A DNA stretch of 41,835 bases from Synergistaceae bacterium (GCA_031268885.1 JAIRWR010000031.1:1-41835), one strand, 5' to 3'. Positions 24,203-30,179 are shown, counted from the stretch's first letter. Made by a program: numbers and translations. Notes: a model not told the origin generated them from the letters alone.

Positions 24203-24231
24203 ATTATAGGCGACTCGAAGAACTATGTCAA
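24203..24231 (-). promoter_or_regulatory. Consensus sigma-70 promoter of the ylxM-ffh operon
   Basis: TTGACA (24226-24231) and TATAAT (24203-24208), both perfect, with exactly 17 nt between, on the minus strand. Transcription should begin near 24196, some 28 nt before the ylxM ATG. Confidence 0.88.
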
Positions 24232-24294
24232 GTAAAAAACTTGACCCTCAAACCACAGGTCGCGCTAGTGCCTTATAAAGTCTACTGGAGTGTT

Positions 24295-24388
24295 CAAAGT
24301 TCTTCTACGTATGCCGGTTCGATTATCGACTCGTAGTATTCAGTGACACAAGAACTCCGGTCAGTTGCTCAAATTCCTCTTTCATCAT
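24295..24388 (-). pseudogene. Relic of a small phage- or ICE-type gene
   Basis: The minus strand starts with ATGATGAAAGAGG after GGAGGAG and reads KEEFEQLTGVLVS; then a frame change is needed to continue as TEYYESIIEPAYVEEL to a TGA at 24295. Combined, the two frames give a sensible acidic protein of about 31 residues. It resembles, from memory, short proteins starting KEEFExLTG with YExIE-type repeats that are seen in phage and conjugative-element gene sets. A one-nucleotide difference separates the frames, so it is probably decayed. Confidence 0.4.
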
Positions 24389-24389
24389 C

Positions 24390-24545
24390 TGAGATCTCCT
24401 CCTCTTGTTCCAGCCTTGCTTCATCACCGTCATCGCGCTCACTGCCGATCATCGCGCCGCACACTCCCGGCTCCTGCTCTGGTGATGGTCTCCGTTTCCC
24501 GGCCGGTGACCTTGCCGCTTAGGTTGTCATGGTGCGGTGTGATGT
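24390..24545. repeat. Island repeat, copy C
   Basis: 156 bp that match 25879-26035 over their whole length with few differences and one single-base indel, and match 27815-27881 over their left third. Shared blocks include GCCTTG-TTCATCACCGTCATCGCGCTC and GGTGATGGTCTCCGTTTCCC. On the minus strand this copy encodes a fragment reading MIGSERDDGDEARLEQ...DERGI and stops, the same peptide seen at the end of the gene at 27639-28040. It is therefore a gene fragment rather than a transposon end. Confidence 0.75.
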
Positions 24546-24615
24546 AGAGATAATATTATATTGCTAGCTAGCTGTCAATAACTAAATGAAATCTTAGCTA
24601 TCTTTTATTTGTTGA

Positions 24616-24645
24616 TTGCTTTTCCTGGTTTGAATATTATATAAT
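24616..24645 (+). promoter_or_regulatory. Promoter of the RHH-PIN module
   Basis: TTGCTT (24616-24621), 18 nt, TATAAT (24640-24645), in an AT-rich stretch 31 nt ahead of the RHH start. Confidence 0.6.
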
Positions 24646-24675
24646 GTTGATATCAGCGAAGGAGGAGGGTTTTTC

Positions 24676-24834
24676 TTGTCAGAAATGTCTGATAAAAAAC
24701 AAGTTATCGTAACAGCTCGCGTGGATAAAGAGTTACGCCAAGAATTTCGTTCGCTTCTCATGAAAAAAGGAGTTACGGTACAAGACTACATTGCTGAACA
24801 CATTGAGAATTACGTCAAAGAACATAGCAAGTGA
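24676..24834 (+). CDS. Small ribbon-helix-helix-type protein
   Basis: 52 aa from a TTG 6 nt after GGAGGAGGG (an internal ATG at 24685 is too far from it). The strand QVIVTARVDKELRQEFRSLL followed by KKGVTVQDYIAEHIENYVK is a typical RHH/Arc fold: one beta strand then two helices. It is likely a DNA-binding autoregulator or antitoxin. It lies 66 bp upstream of a PIN gene with the same direction, with a relic of an HTH gene between them. Whether it neutralises that PIN protein is inference. Confidence 0.6.
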   Translation: MSEMSDKKQVIVTARVDKELRQEFRSLLMKKGVTVQDYIAEHIENYVKEHSK

Positions 24835-24843
24835 GGGGACTTA

Positions 24844-24896
24844 GCCGAACTGTGGATAGCATCAGAGCCGAGATATCCGCCTCCAAGGAGGGGTAA
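24844..24896 (+). pseudogene. 3'-end relic of an HTH gene ahead of PIN gene 1
   Basis: GCCGAACTG then AGCATCAGAG-CGAGATATCCGCCTCCAA matches the last 54 bp of the HTH gene (26365-26418) with small indels and substitutions. No start or 5' part is present. The same DNA now provides the ribosome site (AAGGAGG) of the PIN gene. This shows that a PIN gene once followed such an HTH gene directly. Confidence 0.65.
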
Positions 24897-24900
24897 CCAC

Positions 24901-25389
24901 ATGAAGAAGCTGCGTATTTACCTCGACACCAGCGTTATCAGTCACCTCGACGCGCCGGATGTGCCTGACAAGGAAGCAGACACTAAACGGCTGTGGGAGG
25001 ATATTAAAGCGGGAAGGTATGAGGCGTTTATCTCGCCGGTGGTTGTGGCAGAACTTAATGATTGTCCGGAACCAAAATTATCATATCTTAGAGAGCAGTT
25101 AAAGTTAATCGACTACGTGGTTTTGGGAAAAAATGATGAAGTTACATATTTGGCGGAGCGATATGCGGCAGAGGTGCTAAAGAAAAAGAGTTTTACAGAT
25201 TGTCAGCATATCGCTTATGCTTGCGTATATGATTGTGACATGGTTATCTCGTGGAATTTCAAACATCTCGTCAACTATAAAACCATTATCGGTATTAAGA
25301 GCGTGAATGCGCTTGCGGGATATCGCGAGATGATGATTTATGCGCCAACAAATATCGTAGAAGGGGGCGATGACGACGATGATAGTTAA
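24901..25389 (+). CDS. PIN-domain protein (VapC-like RNase), module 1
   Basis: 162 aa with an AAGGAGG ribosome site. The PIN acidic residues are in place: LRIYLDTSVISHLD (Asp9), VVVAELND (Glu), SFTDCQHIAYACVYDCDMVI (Asp twice), then SWNFKHLVNYK. PIN proteins of this type are Mg2+-dependent RNases and usually toxins of type II toxin-antitoxin pairs. The C-terminus ends GGDDDDDS, unusually acidic. Downstream are two genes of the IPKPEIS family, the first overlapping this gene by 20 nt, so translation is probably coupled. Its paralogue lies at 27042-27515. Confidence 0.85.
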   Translation: MKKLRIYLDTSVISHLDAPDVPDKEADTKRLWEDIKAGRYEAFISPVVVAELNDCPEPKLSYLREQLKLIDYVVLGKNDEVTYLAERYAAEVLKKKSFTDCQHIAYACVYDCDMVISWNFKHLVNYKTIIGIKSVNALAGYREMMIYAPTNIVEGGDDDDDS

Positions 25390-25591
25390 TATTCCTAAGC
25401 CTGAAATCAGTCCTAATTTTACGGTTGAGGATATCCGTAACCTTCGAAACTGGTACGATGCGATACAGGAAGGAATGACATCGGCAGAAAGGGTTGCCGA
25501 CATGGAACGACGTGGGGAAGACGCATTGAGACGGCTTGGGTTGGACACCTCCGCTAAAAGGTTGGAGAAGCAGCTTTCACATGATTCATGA
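25370..25591 (+). CDS. IPKPEIS-family small protein, first copy of module 1
   Basis: 73 aa (or 70 from the ATG at 25379). The N-terminus MIVNIPKPEISPNFTVEDI is nearly the same as in the next gene and in 27517-27714. The second half (ADMERRGEDALRRLGLDTSA) differs completely from theirs. It is acidic to amphipathic and mostly helical, as expected of an antitoxin that wraps a toxin, and overlaps the PIN stop by 20 nt. I do not recognise a named family. Antitoxin function is inferred from the genetic linkage only. Confidence 0.7.
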   Translation: MTTMIVNIPKPEISPNFTVEDIRNLRNWYDAIQEGMTSAERVADMERRGEDALRRLGLDTSAKRLEKQLSHDS

Positions 25592-25778
25592 TATACCAAA
25601 GCCGGAGATAAGCCCGAACTTCACTATTGATGATATCCACAAGATACGCGAGTGGAATTACGAGCGCCGGAAGGATGCGACTATTGAAGAACGTTTGTCA
25701 GATATCAATAAGGGTTTCGAAAACACTCGCCGCGCCATCGAAGAGATACGCCGCTCTAAAGAAGTAAAGGCAGTGTAG
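25581..25778 (+). CDS. IPKPEIS-family small protein, second copy of module 1
   Basis: 65 aa from the ATG at 25581, inside the end of the preceding copy (11-nt overlap). HDIPKPEISPNFTIDDIHKI, WNYERRKDATIEERL, and the tail RRAIEEIRRSKEVKAV. The length and tail match the single copy of module 2 (27517-27714). Predicted to be two or three helices. The 3' end of this gene begins the long repeat shared with module 2. The function is not known; antitoxin is the best guess. Confidence 0.7.
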   Translation: MIHDIPKPEISPNFTIDDIHKIREWNYERRKDATIEERLSDINKGFENTRRAIEEIRRSKEVKAV

Positions 25779-26035
25779 CGCCGATCGTCAGCACGGCACA
25801 GAGTGAGGCGTAATACTAACATTCGGCCCTGTGGCTGGGAACACGGACGCCCCGGGCCGAATTCAATAAAACCGCATTTGAGATCTCCTCCTTGTCGTTC
25901 CAGCCTTGTTTCATCACCGTCATCGCGCTCACTGCCGATCCTCGCGCCGCACGCTCCCGGCTCCCGCTCTGGTGATGGTCTCCGTTTCCCGGCCGGTGAC
26001 CTTGCCGTTCTGGTTGTCATGGTGCGGTGTGATGT
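25728..26035. repeat. Island repeat, copy A
   Basis: 25728-25945 aligns without gaps to 27664-27881 at a constant offset of 1936 bp with about a dozen mismatches, and 25879-26035 aligns to 24390-24545. The repeat runs from the last 17 codons of the IPKPEIS gene through non-coding DNA, a conserved hairpin, and then the reversed end of the gene relic also found at 24390 and 27820. Copy A is a junction of both partial matches. Confidence 0.8.
25821..25862. terminator. Conserved hairpin after module 1
   Basis: ATTCGGCCC (25821-25829) and GGGCCGAAT (25854-25862) form a perfect 9-bp stem with a 24-nt loop. The same hairpin lies after module 2 (27757-27798), where loop bases changed but the stem did not. 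There is no U-tract, so it may be a processing site or 3'-end protector rather than a true terminator. Confidence 0.45.
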
Positions 26036-26157
26036 GTTTAGACGTGTCCGCCTTGGGTAATGCATATATAGTGCCTATATGGATACTATTAATCATCAGT
26101 AAAAATACCTATTTAGTCCCTACTGCGGCACTTTATAATATTTAGGGAGGTGACGAA

Positions 26158-26418
26158 TTGGATAATTTGAATGGAGATTATTTGACTACGCCGGAAGCAT
26201 CAGAGATTAGCCACAAATGCGAGAGCTTCATAAAGCGTTTATGCCGTGACGGACGTTTGCTAGGTGCTAAAAAACTAGGTAAGACTTGGCTTATCCCCCG
26301 CACGTCTATCGAATCCTACACCCCTGGCAAGCGTGGCCGCCGCGCCAAAAAAGAGACGCTGGCCGCCGAACTGGAGAGCATCAGAGCTGAGATATCCGCC
26401 TCCAAAGAGAAGATATAG
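26158..26418 (+). CDS. Excisionase-like helix-turn-helix protein
   Basis: 86 aa with a TTG start after AGGGAGG. DYLTTPEASEISHKCESFIKRL, then RDGRLLGAKKLGKTWLIPRTSI, is the HTH_17/excisionase type of winged helix (MerR-like), which recognises DNA at repeated sites. A basic linker (GKRGRRAKK) and an acidic helix (AAELESIRAEISASKEK) follow. The gene stops 1 nt before hicA. It is probably the regulator or an antitoxin component of this locus. Its 3' end recurs as a relic upstream of PIN gene 1. Confidence 0.78.
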   Translation: MDNLNGDYLTTPEASEISHKCESFIKRLCRDGRLLGAKKLGKTWLIPRTSIESYTPGKRGRRAKKETLAAELESIRAEISASKEKI

Positions 26419-26419
26419 C

Positions 26420-26635
26420 GTGGGATTCGTTACCACGGCGGCGGAAATAATAGCTTTCCTCGCGTCGAATGGCTATCACAAAGAGACAGGCGGGAATCAC
26501 GGTGTAAAGATGGTAAAGGGCGGGAATAGAATACCGATTCCTATGCACAGGAGAGACCTGAAAACCGGTACGGCGAGCGGGATTTTGGCGCAAGCTGGTT
26601 ATACGATCAACGACCTTATGAACTGGAGGCGATAA
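26420..26635 (+). CDS. hicA: HicA-family mRNA interferase toxin
   Basis: 71 aa from the GTG at 26420, right after the HTH stop. The double-stranded RNA-binding-like fold of HicA is visible: EIIAFLASNGYHKETGGNHG (catalytic-type His in GGNHG), RIPIPMHRRDLKTGTASGIL and QAGYTINDL. HicA cleaves mRNA independently of ribosomes until bound by HicB. The open frame extends upstream within the HTH gene, but those codons have no ribosome site. Confidence 0.88.
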   Translation: MGFVTTAAEIIAFLASNGYHKETGGNHGVKMVKGGNRIPIPMHRRDLKTGTASGILAQAGYTINDLMNWRR

Positions 26636-26640
26636 TAATA

Positions 26641-26949
26641 ATGGGACGTTCTTACATTCTAAGCCTGATTTTTTACCCTCAAAAGAACGGCGGCTATACG
26701 GTTATATGCCCGGAATTACACGGGGCAATCACCGAAGGCGACACAATAGACGAAGCCGCCGAGAATATACGCAACATTATTGCGGACTTTTTACCCGAAC
26801 GGGTAAGCGCTTCGCCCGAGGATGAAGAAACCATGAGAGATGGCCTTTGCATGAGGGGGAAGATGTTCCAGGAACTCGAAATAACCGTAGAGGACGGAGA
26901 AGTTGTTTTCCCTCCGCTTGGGACTAAGGTCGAGCGCGTAGCTATATGA
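26641..26949 (+). CDS. hicB: HicB-family antitoxin
   Basis: 102 aa. SLIFYPQKNGGYTVICPELHGAITEGDTIDEA is the partially degraded RNase-H-like HicB fold, followed by a helix (ENIRNIIADFL). It lacks an obvious C-terminal RHH or HTH domain, so DNA binding may come from the HTH protein at 26158-26418. Five bp separate it from hicA. Confidence 0.9.
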   Translation: MGRSYILSLIFYPQKNGGYTVICPELHGAITEGDTIDEAAENIRNIIADFLPERVSASPEDEETMRDGLCMRGKMFQELEITVEDGEVVFPPLGTKVERVAI

Positions 26950-27041
26950 ATAGGCAGCAGAAAAAATGGCGAACCTTTACAATGTGCCCTTTGACGATAT
27001 CCGAACAGCAATATCAGATACCTCCAAGGAGGAATAGCCAC

Positions 27042-27515
27042 ATGAAGAAGCTGCGTATTTACCTCGACACCAGCGTTATCAGTCACCTCGATCAGCAGGA
27101 CGCGCCGGAACGCATGGCTGAGACTCACAGACTGTGGAGTAAAGTCAAGTCTGGTGAGTTTGATATCGTGATCTCAGATGTGGTATTGGGCGAGATAAAC
27201 CGCTGTGAGGAATGCAAGAGGAACACGCTGTATGGATATCTTGCCGAGATAACATACGCCACTGTTGCCGTTGACGAACGCGCTTTAGAGATTGCCAGCC
27301 GCATCATTGACCTAGGGGTGTTGCGCCAAAAGAACCTGAACGACTGCCGTCATATAGCTGCCGCGATAATAAGCGGTTGCGATATTATCGCGTCATGGAA
27401 CTTCCGACACATGGTAAACCACAATACAATCATGGGAGTCAAAGCTATCACAGCGCTTGAGGGTTACAAAGATATGCTGATTTATGCTCCGTCCAGCCTT
27501 ATAGGAGGTGAATGA
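27042..27515 (+). CDS. PIN-domain protein (VapC-like RNase), module 2
   Basis: 157 aa from ATG after AAGGAGG. It shares the exact first residues with module 1 (MKKLRIYLDTSVISHLD) and the PIN residues: Asp9, Glu in VVLGEINR, and Asp pairs in LNDCRHIAAAIISGCDIIAS. The middle is strongly diverged. Frame codons upstream (from 26946) lie in the hicB-PIN gap and are not preferred. The stop is followed 1 nt later by the IPKPEIS start. Confidence 0.87.
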   Translation: MKKLRIYLDTSVISHLDQQDAPERMAETHRLWSKVKSGEFDIVISDVVLGEINRCEECKRNTLYGYLAEITYATVAVDERALEIASRIIDLGVLRQKNLNDCRHIAAAIISGCDIIASWNFRHMVNHNTIMGVKAITALEGYKDMLIYAPSSLIGGE

Positions 27516-27516
27516 T

Positions 27517-27714
27517 ATGATCCACGACATTCCGAAGCCGGAAATAAGCGCTGACTTCACAATTGACGACATACGTAAAATCAGAGACTGGCACTATGAG
27601 ATTTTGAAAGACGCTACAAATGAGGAGCAGATCGACTTTTACCACAGAGAATCCGAAGATGGCCGCCGCGCCATCGAAGAGATACGCCGCTCCAAAGAAG
27701 TAAAGGCAGTGTAG
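27517..27714 (+). CDS. IPKPEIS-family small protein, module 2
   Basis: 65 aa from the ATG at 27517, 7 nt after AGGAGGTG. HDIPKPEISADFTIDDIRKI, WHYEILKDATNEEQI, tail RRAIEEIRRSKEVKAV. The same length as the second copy of module 1. No third partner follows. A probable antitoxin of the upstream PIN protein, by linkage and conservation. Confidence 0.72.
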   Translation: MIHDIPKPEISADFTIDDIRKIRDWHYEILKDATNEEQIDFYHRESEDGRRAIEEIRRSKEVKAV

Positions 27715-28040
27715 CGCCGATCGTCAGCACGGTACAGAGTGAGGCGTAATACTGACATTCGGCCCTGTGGCTGGGAACGCCGACGCACCGGGCCGAATTC
27801 AATAAAACCGCATCTGAGATTCCCTCCTTGTCGTTCCAGCCTTGTTTCATCACCGTCATCGCGCTCCTTGCCAATCATCGCAAGATACTCGGCGCGTTCC
27901 TCAAGCCATGACTGGCGCGGTTCTTTCCCGAGTTCCGCCCAAAGCCTCAAACACTCGGCTTGATGCGCCTTTTCTTTGGCGATTTCCGCCTCAAGCCGTT
28001 GACATTCATTTAAATTAGCCCTAAAATCACGCTTAGACAA
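27639..28040 (-). CDS. Unrecognised coiled-coil protein, possibly with an altered C-terminus
   Basis: 133 aa from a TTG 7 nt after AAGGAGG, a good start. The first 60 residues form a charged, mostly helical segment (RLEAEIAKEKAHQAECLRLW, SWLEERAEYL). The following part (ERDDGDETRLERQGG) is shared with the relic at 24390-24545. Past that, the gene reads antisense through the repeat B DNA and the IPKPEIS gene end, so the last 50 residues are likely an accidental extension after truncation. The family is unknown. It lies downstream of the XRE regulator in the same direction. Confidence 0.45.
   Translation of the reverse strand: MSKRDFRANLNECQRLEAEIAKEKAHQAECLRLWAELGKEPRQSWLEERAEYLAMIGKERDDGDETRLERQGGNLRCGFIEFGPVRRRSQPQGRMSVLRLTLYRADDRRYTAFTSLERRISSMARRPSSDSLW
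27664..27881. repeat. Island repeat, copy B
   Basis: Gap-free match to 25728-25945, as described for copy A, from inside the IPKPEIS gene to the shared fragment CATCACCGTCATCGCGCTC. The hairpin ATTCGGCCC/GGGCCGAAT recurs at 27757-27798. Confidence 0.85.
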
Positions 28041-28060
28041 TTAAATACCTCCTTCGTTAC

Positions 28061-28086
28061 GCCGCCTCTCGCCGGGCGGCTTTTTT
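28061..28086 (+). terminator. Rho-independent terminator of the island's rightward genes
   Basis: GCCGCC (28061-28066), 8-nt loop, GGCGGC (28075-28080), TTTTTT. It would stop rightward transcripts leaving module 2. Confidence 0.75.
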
Positions 28087-28090
28087 ATTG

Positions 28091-28294
28091 TTACATCGCG
28101 AGACCGTTTGAATCAAACACGTCAACTTCTTGAACAACGCCAAGAAAAGAACACAGCTTTGCGCGAGTTGCCGCCCCTGGGACCTGCCGCCGGTTCTCAA
28201 TGGCGCTGATGGTCGCTGGATGGATCCCAATACCACAACAAACATCGATAGCTTTCAATCCCTTGCCGCGCCGAACCTCCTGCAATTTAGTCAC
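28091..28294 (-). CDS. XRE-family transcriptional regulator
   Basis: 67 aa from a GTG 8 nt after GGGGAGG. VCCGIGIHPATISAIENRRQVPGAATRAKL is a Cro/cI-type helix-turn-helix; almost nothing else is present. A likely autoregulator of the short XRE-coiled-coil pair, with an intergenic region of 50 bp between the two genes. Such regulators are common in phages and toxin-antitoxin loci. Confidence 0.8.
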   Translation of the reverse strand: MTKLQEVRRGKGLKAIDVCCGIGIHPATISAIENRRQVPGAATRAKLCSFLGVVQEVDVFDSNGLAM

Positions 28295-28436
28295 GTGCCT
28301 CACCTCCCCTGCGTTAACATTGACAGCGTGCCACTGACACTGCTACTGGTACGATGATACGGCCCGAATCCTGGTTTGTCAAGGTTGGTGAGGTTTTTTG
28401 TTTTTGCCTTGGCTGGAACACATACGGAACACAGTA

Positions 28437-28472
28437 AAGAAAAAGGCCTCAAAGGAAATCCTCTGAAGCCTT
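28437..28472 (-). terminator. Terminator after tRNA-Lys
   Basis: The minus strand forms AAGGCTTCAGAGG-ATTT-CCTTTGAGGCCTT followed by TTTC, an imperfect 13-bp stem right behind the CCA end of tRNA-Lys. Confidence 0.75.
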
Positions 28473-28480
28473 GGTATCTC

Positions 28481-28556
28481 TGGTGGATCGCACAGGAATC
28501 GAACCTGTAACCCCCTGATTAAGAGTCAGGTGCTCTGCCAGTTAAGCTAGCGATCC
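28481..28556 (-). tRNA. tRNA-Lys(CTT)
   Basis: 76-nt cloverleaf: acceptor GGATCGC/GCGATCC, discriminator A, encoded CCA, anticodon arm CCTGA-CTCTTAA-TCAGG. The anticodon CTT reads AAG. Confidence 0.95.
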
Positions 28557-28596
28557 ATATTTAAAAATACTGTAATACAAGAGACACTACACTAGC

Positions 28597-28675
28597 TGGG
28601 GTGAACGAGGGGAATTGAACCCCCGCCCTCTGGATCCACAATCCAGCGCTCTAAACCAACTGAGCTACGCTCACC
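28597..28675 (-). tRNA. tRNA-His(GTG)
   Basis: Acceptor GTGAGCG/CGTTCAC with discriminator C opposite the extra G-1, encoded CCA, and anticodon arm CTGGA-TTGTGGA-TCCAG. The anticodon is GTG. It is transcribed with tRNA-Lys downstream. Confidence 0.95.
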
Positions 28676-28700
28676 ACCCCTTGCGTCACACAACTTGTAT

Positions 28701-28730
28701 ATTCTACATAATAGTGCGGTTCAATGTCAA
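28701..28730 (-). promoter_or_regulatory. Promoter of the tRNA-His-tRNA-Lys unit
   Basis: TTGACA (28725-28730), 18 nt, TAGAAT (28701-28706), minus strand, 26 nt ahead of tRNA-His. Confidence 0.7.
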
Positions 28731-28860
28731 TAACGAAATATCGCCACCAAAACTCTAACCCAGACAGTCGGAACATGTCCTATATGCTGTAATAATAAGC
28801 ATTTACGGGAATTCGAAGTCGATGCGATACCCATATTTTTAGCGTAGCGGAGATTTTGGA

Positions 28861-29763
28861 TCACCGTGACAGATCGACTCTCACTGTGTATTTCTTGATA
28901 AAACCGATTGGATGGTACGACATCTTTGCATCGCGCAGCCCGGGATCCGCCATGTCCTCCTCGCGGTTGACGATTTTGAAATTCCTGCCCTGGCGCGTCA
29001 AAAACTCGTGGTTGATTACTTGATATGCCGCGCTGTATTCCAGACTCGCTTTCTCGAAGTGGATCATGACGAGTTCAGGGTCGGCGACCTCGGCTATCGT
29101 GTAGGCCACAACGCGTCCAAAGACCTCTATCGCTCCGCCCATCATCTGAGGAAGCTGGTTCCAGTTTCCCAAGATGTTACGTACAATTCCGTCACTCTCC
29201 CTCTCTATGCTGCCGGAATCGTCGAAGACGCGGTATGATTCATTCCACTCCTTCTGAAATTGAATTATATCCTGGATATTCTCCGCGGAGATCGGCACAT
29301 AAACGTACGGGTACTGTTTAATGAACTGGTGTATCCTATTTCGCTTCCGCACATAGTTCTTTCCCGATAACTCGGCGAGATCATCCACCATATGCAGATA
29401 CTCCCAGCTCGCCCTGTTTTCTACTACATCGAGCGAATCTCCGAACTGTTCCTTCCATATATTCAACAAGGATTCGGGCACAAGCTGGAATTCGGCCTCG
29501 GATCCAAACCTCGACCTTATGATATCCGCCCAGTCGCCACGGCCCCACTCTCCCACTGGCGCAAGATAGTGTTCGGGCGGCACGTCTCCTCGAATCCAGA
29601 CAAGTCTCTCCTCTTCGTCGAAGGCCATTTGATAACCTAAAGCCCTCTCCCAACACAACAATACGCCAGATGAGTAATCTGATGATTTTTGAGAAGCCAG
29701 TTTCCATAATTCAAGGTAGTTTTTAATGGTGTCAACGTTGATGGATTTAAAAAATAGTCTCAC
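28861..29763 (-). CDS. DUF2156 / phosphatidylglycerol lysyltransferase C-terminal-like protein
   Basis: 300 aa from the GTG at 29763 after GGGGGC. It has the double GNAT-like layout of DUF2156: YLHMVDDLAELSGKNYVRKRNR mid-protein, VYVPISAENIQDI, and a C-terminal GRNFKIVNREEDMADPGLRDA (the ERED region: NREEDMGxxGLRxAK). These soluble proteins resemble the aminoacyl-transferase domain of MprF, but their substrate is unknown. The frame is open to 29955, but the extra residues have no family likeness and no ribosome site. Confidence 0.85.
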   Translation of the reverse strand: MRLFFKSINVDTIKNYLELWKLASQKSSDYSSGVLLCWERALGYQMAFDEEERLVWIRGDVPPEHYLAPVGEWGRGDWADIIRSRFGSEAEFQLVPESLLNIWKEQFGDSLDVVENRASWEYLHMVDDLAELSGKNYVRKRNRIHQFIKQYPYVYVPISAENIQDIIQFQKEWNESYRVFDDSGSIERESDGIVRNILGNWNQLPQMMGGAIEVFGRVVAYTIAEVADPELVMIHFEKASLEYSAAYQVINHEFLTRQGRNFKIVNREEDMADPGLRDAKMSYHPIGFIKKYTVRVDLSR

Positions 29764-30142
29764 AAACAAGCCCCCAAATGATAGTTGATGTTTCAAACAA
29801 TACTTTAACACAAACTTCGTAACGAGAGAAGATAGAATAACGGCCCTCAAACCACAGGCTGAAGAGTTTGGATCCCTGTTGATACTGTTTATCTCTGAAT
29901 TCATGCGGTATTGTTTTCGCACACGGCTGGTCTTGTCAATCAGCCGCGCGAACAAACCGGCTAAAACCAGTCTGGATCATGTGAATACGTAGAAACAACG
30001 TCTTCTGGCTTGTATCTTCTCACTTTTGAGAATTTCAGGCTTCAGCAGGCCCAAAAATTTGACAATGCCGGAATTGCAGAGGATAATACGGATTGAAGAC
30101 TTGGGTAATTTATAAAACACCACCCCACAAGCACCACCCCGC

Positions 30143-30179
30143 ACAAAAAATGCGTTCTACCCCGGAGCGCATTTTTTGT
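30143..30179. terminator. Strong hairpin with A- and T-tracts, bidirectional
   Basis: ACAAAAAATGCG (30143-30154) and CGCATTTTTTGT (30168-30179), perfect 12 bp with a 13-nt loop and T-run on each strand. It could stop transcripts in both directions, but no gene ends close by; an unrecognised short RNA might lie between 29960 and 30140. Confidence 0.6.

Noticed and set aside
17144-29858. The thrice-occurring 13-15-mer considered as CRISPR repeats
   Set aside because: The copies are kilobases apart, too short, and not separated by regular spacers; no cas genes are present.
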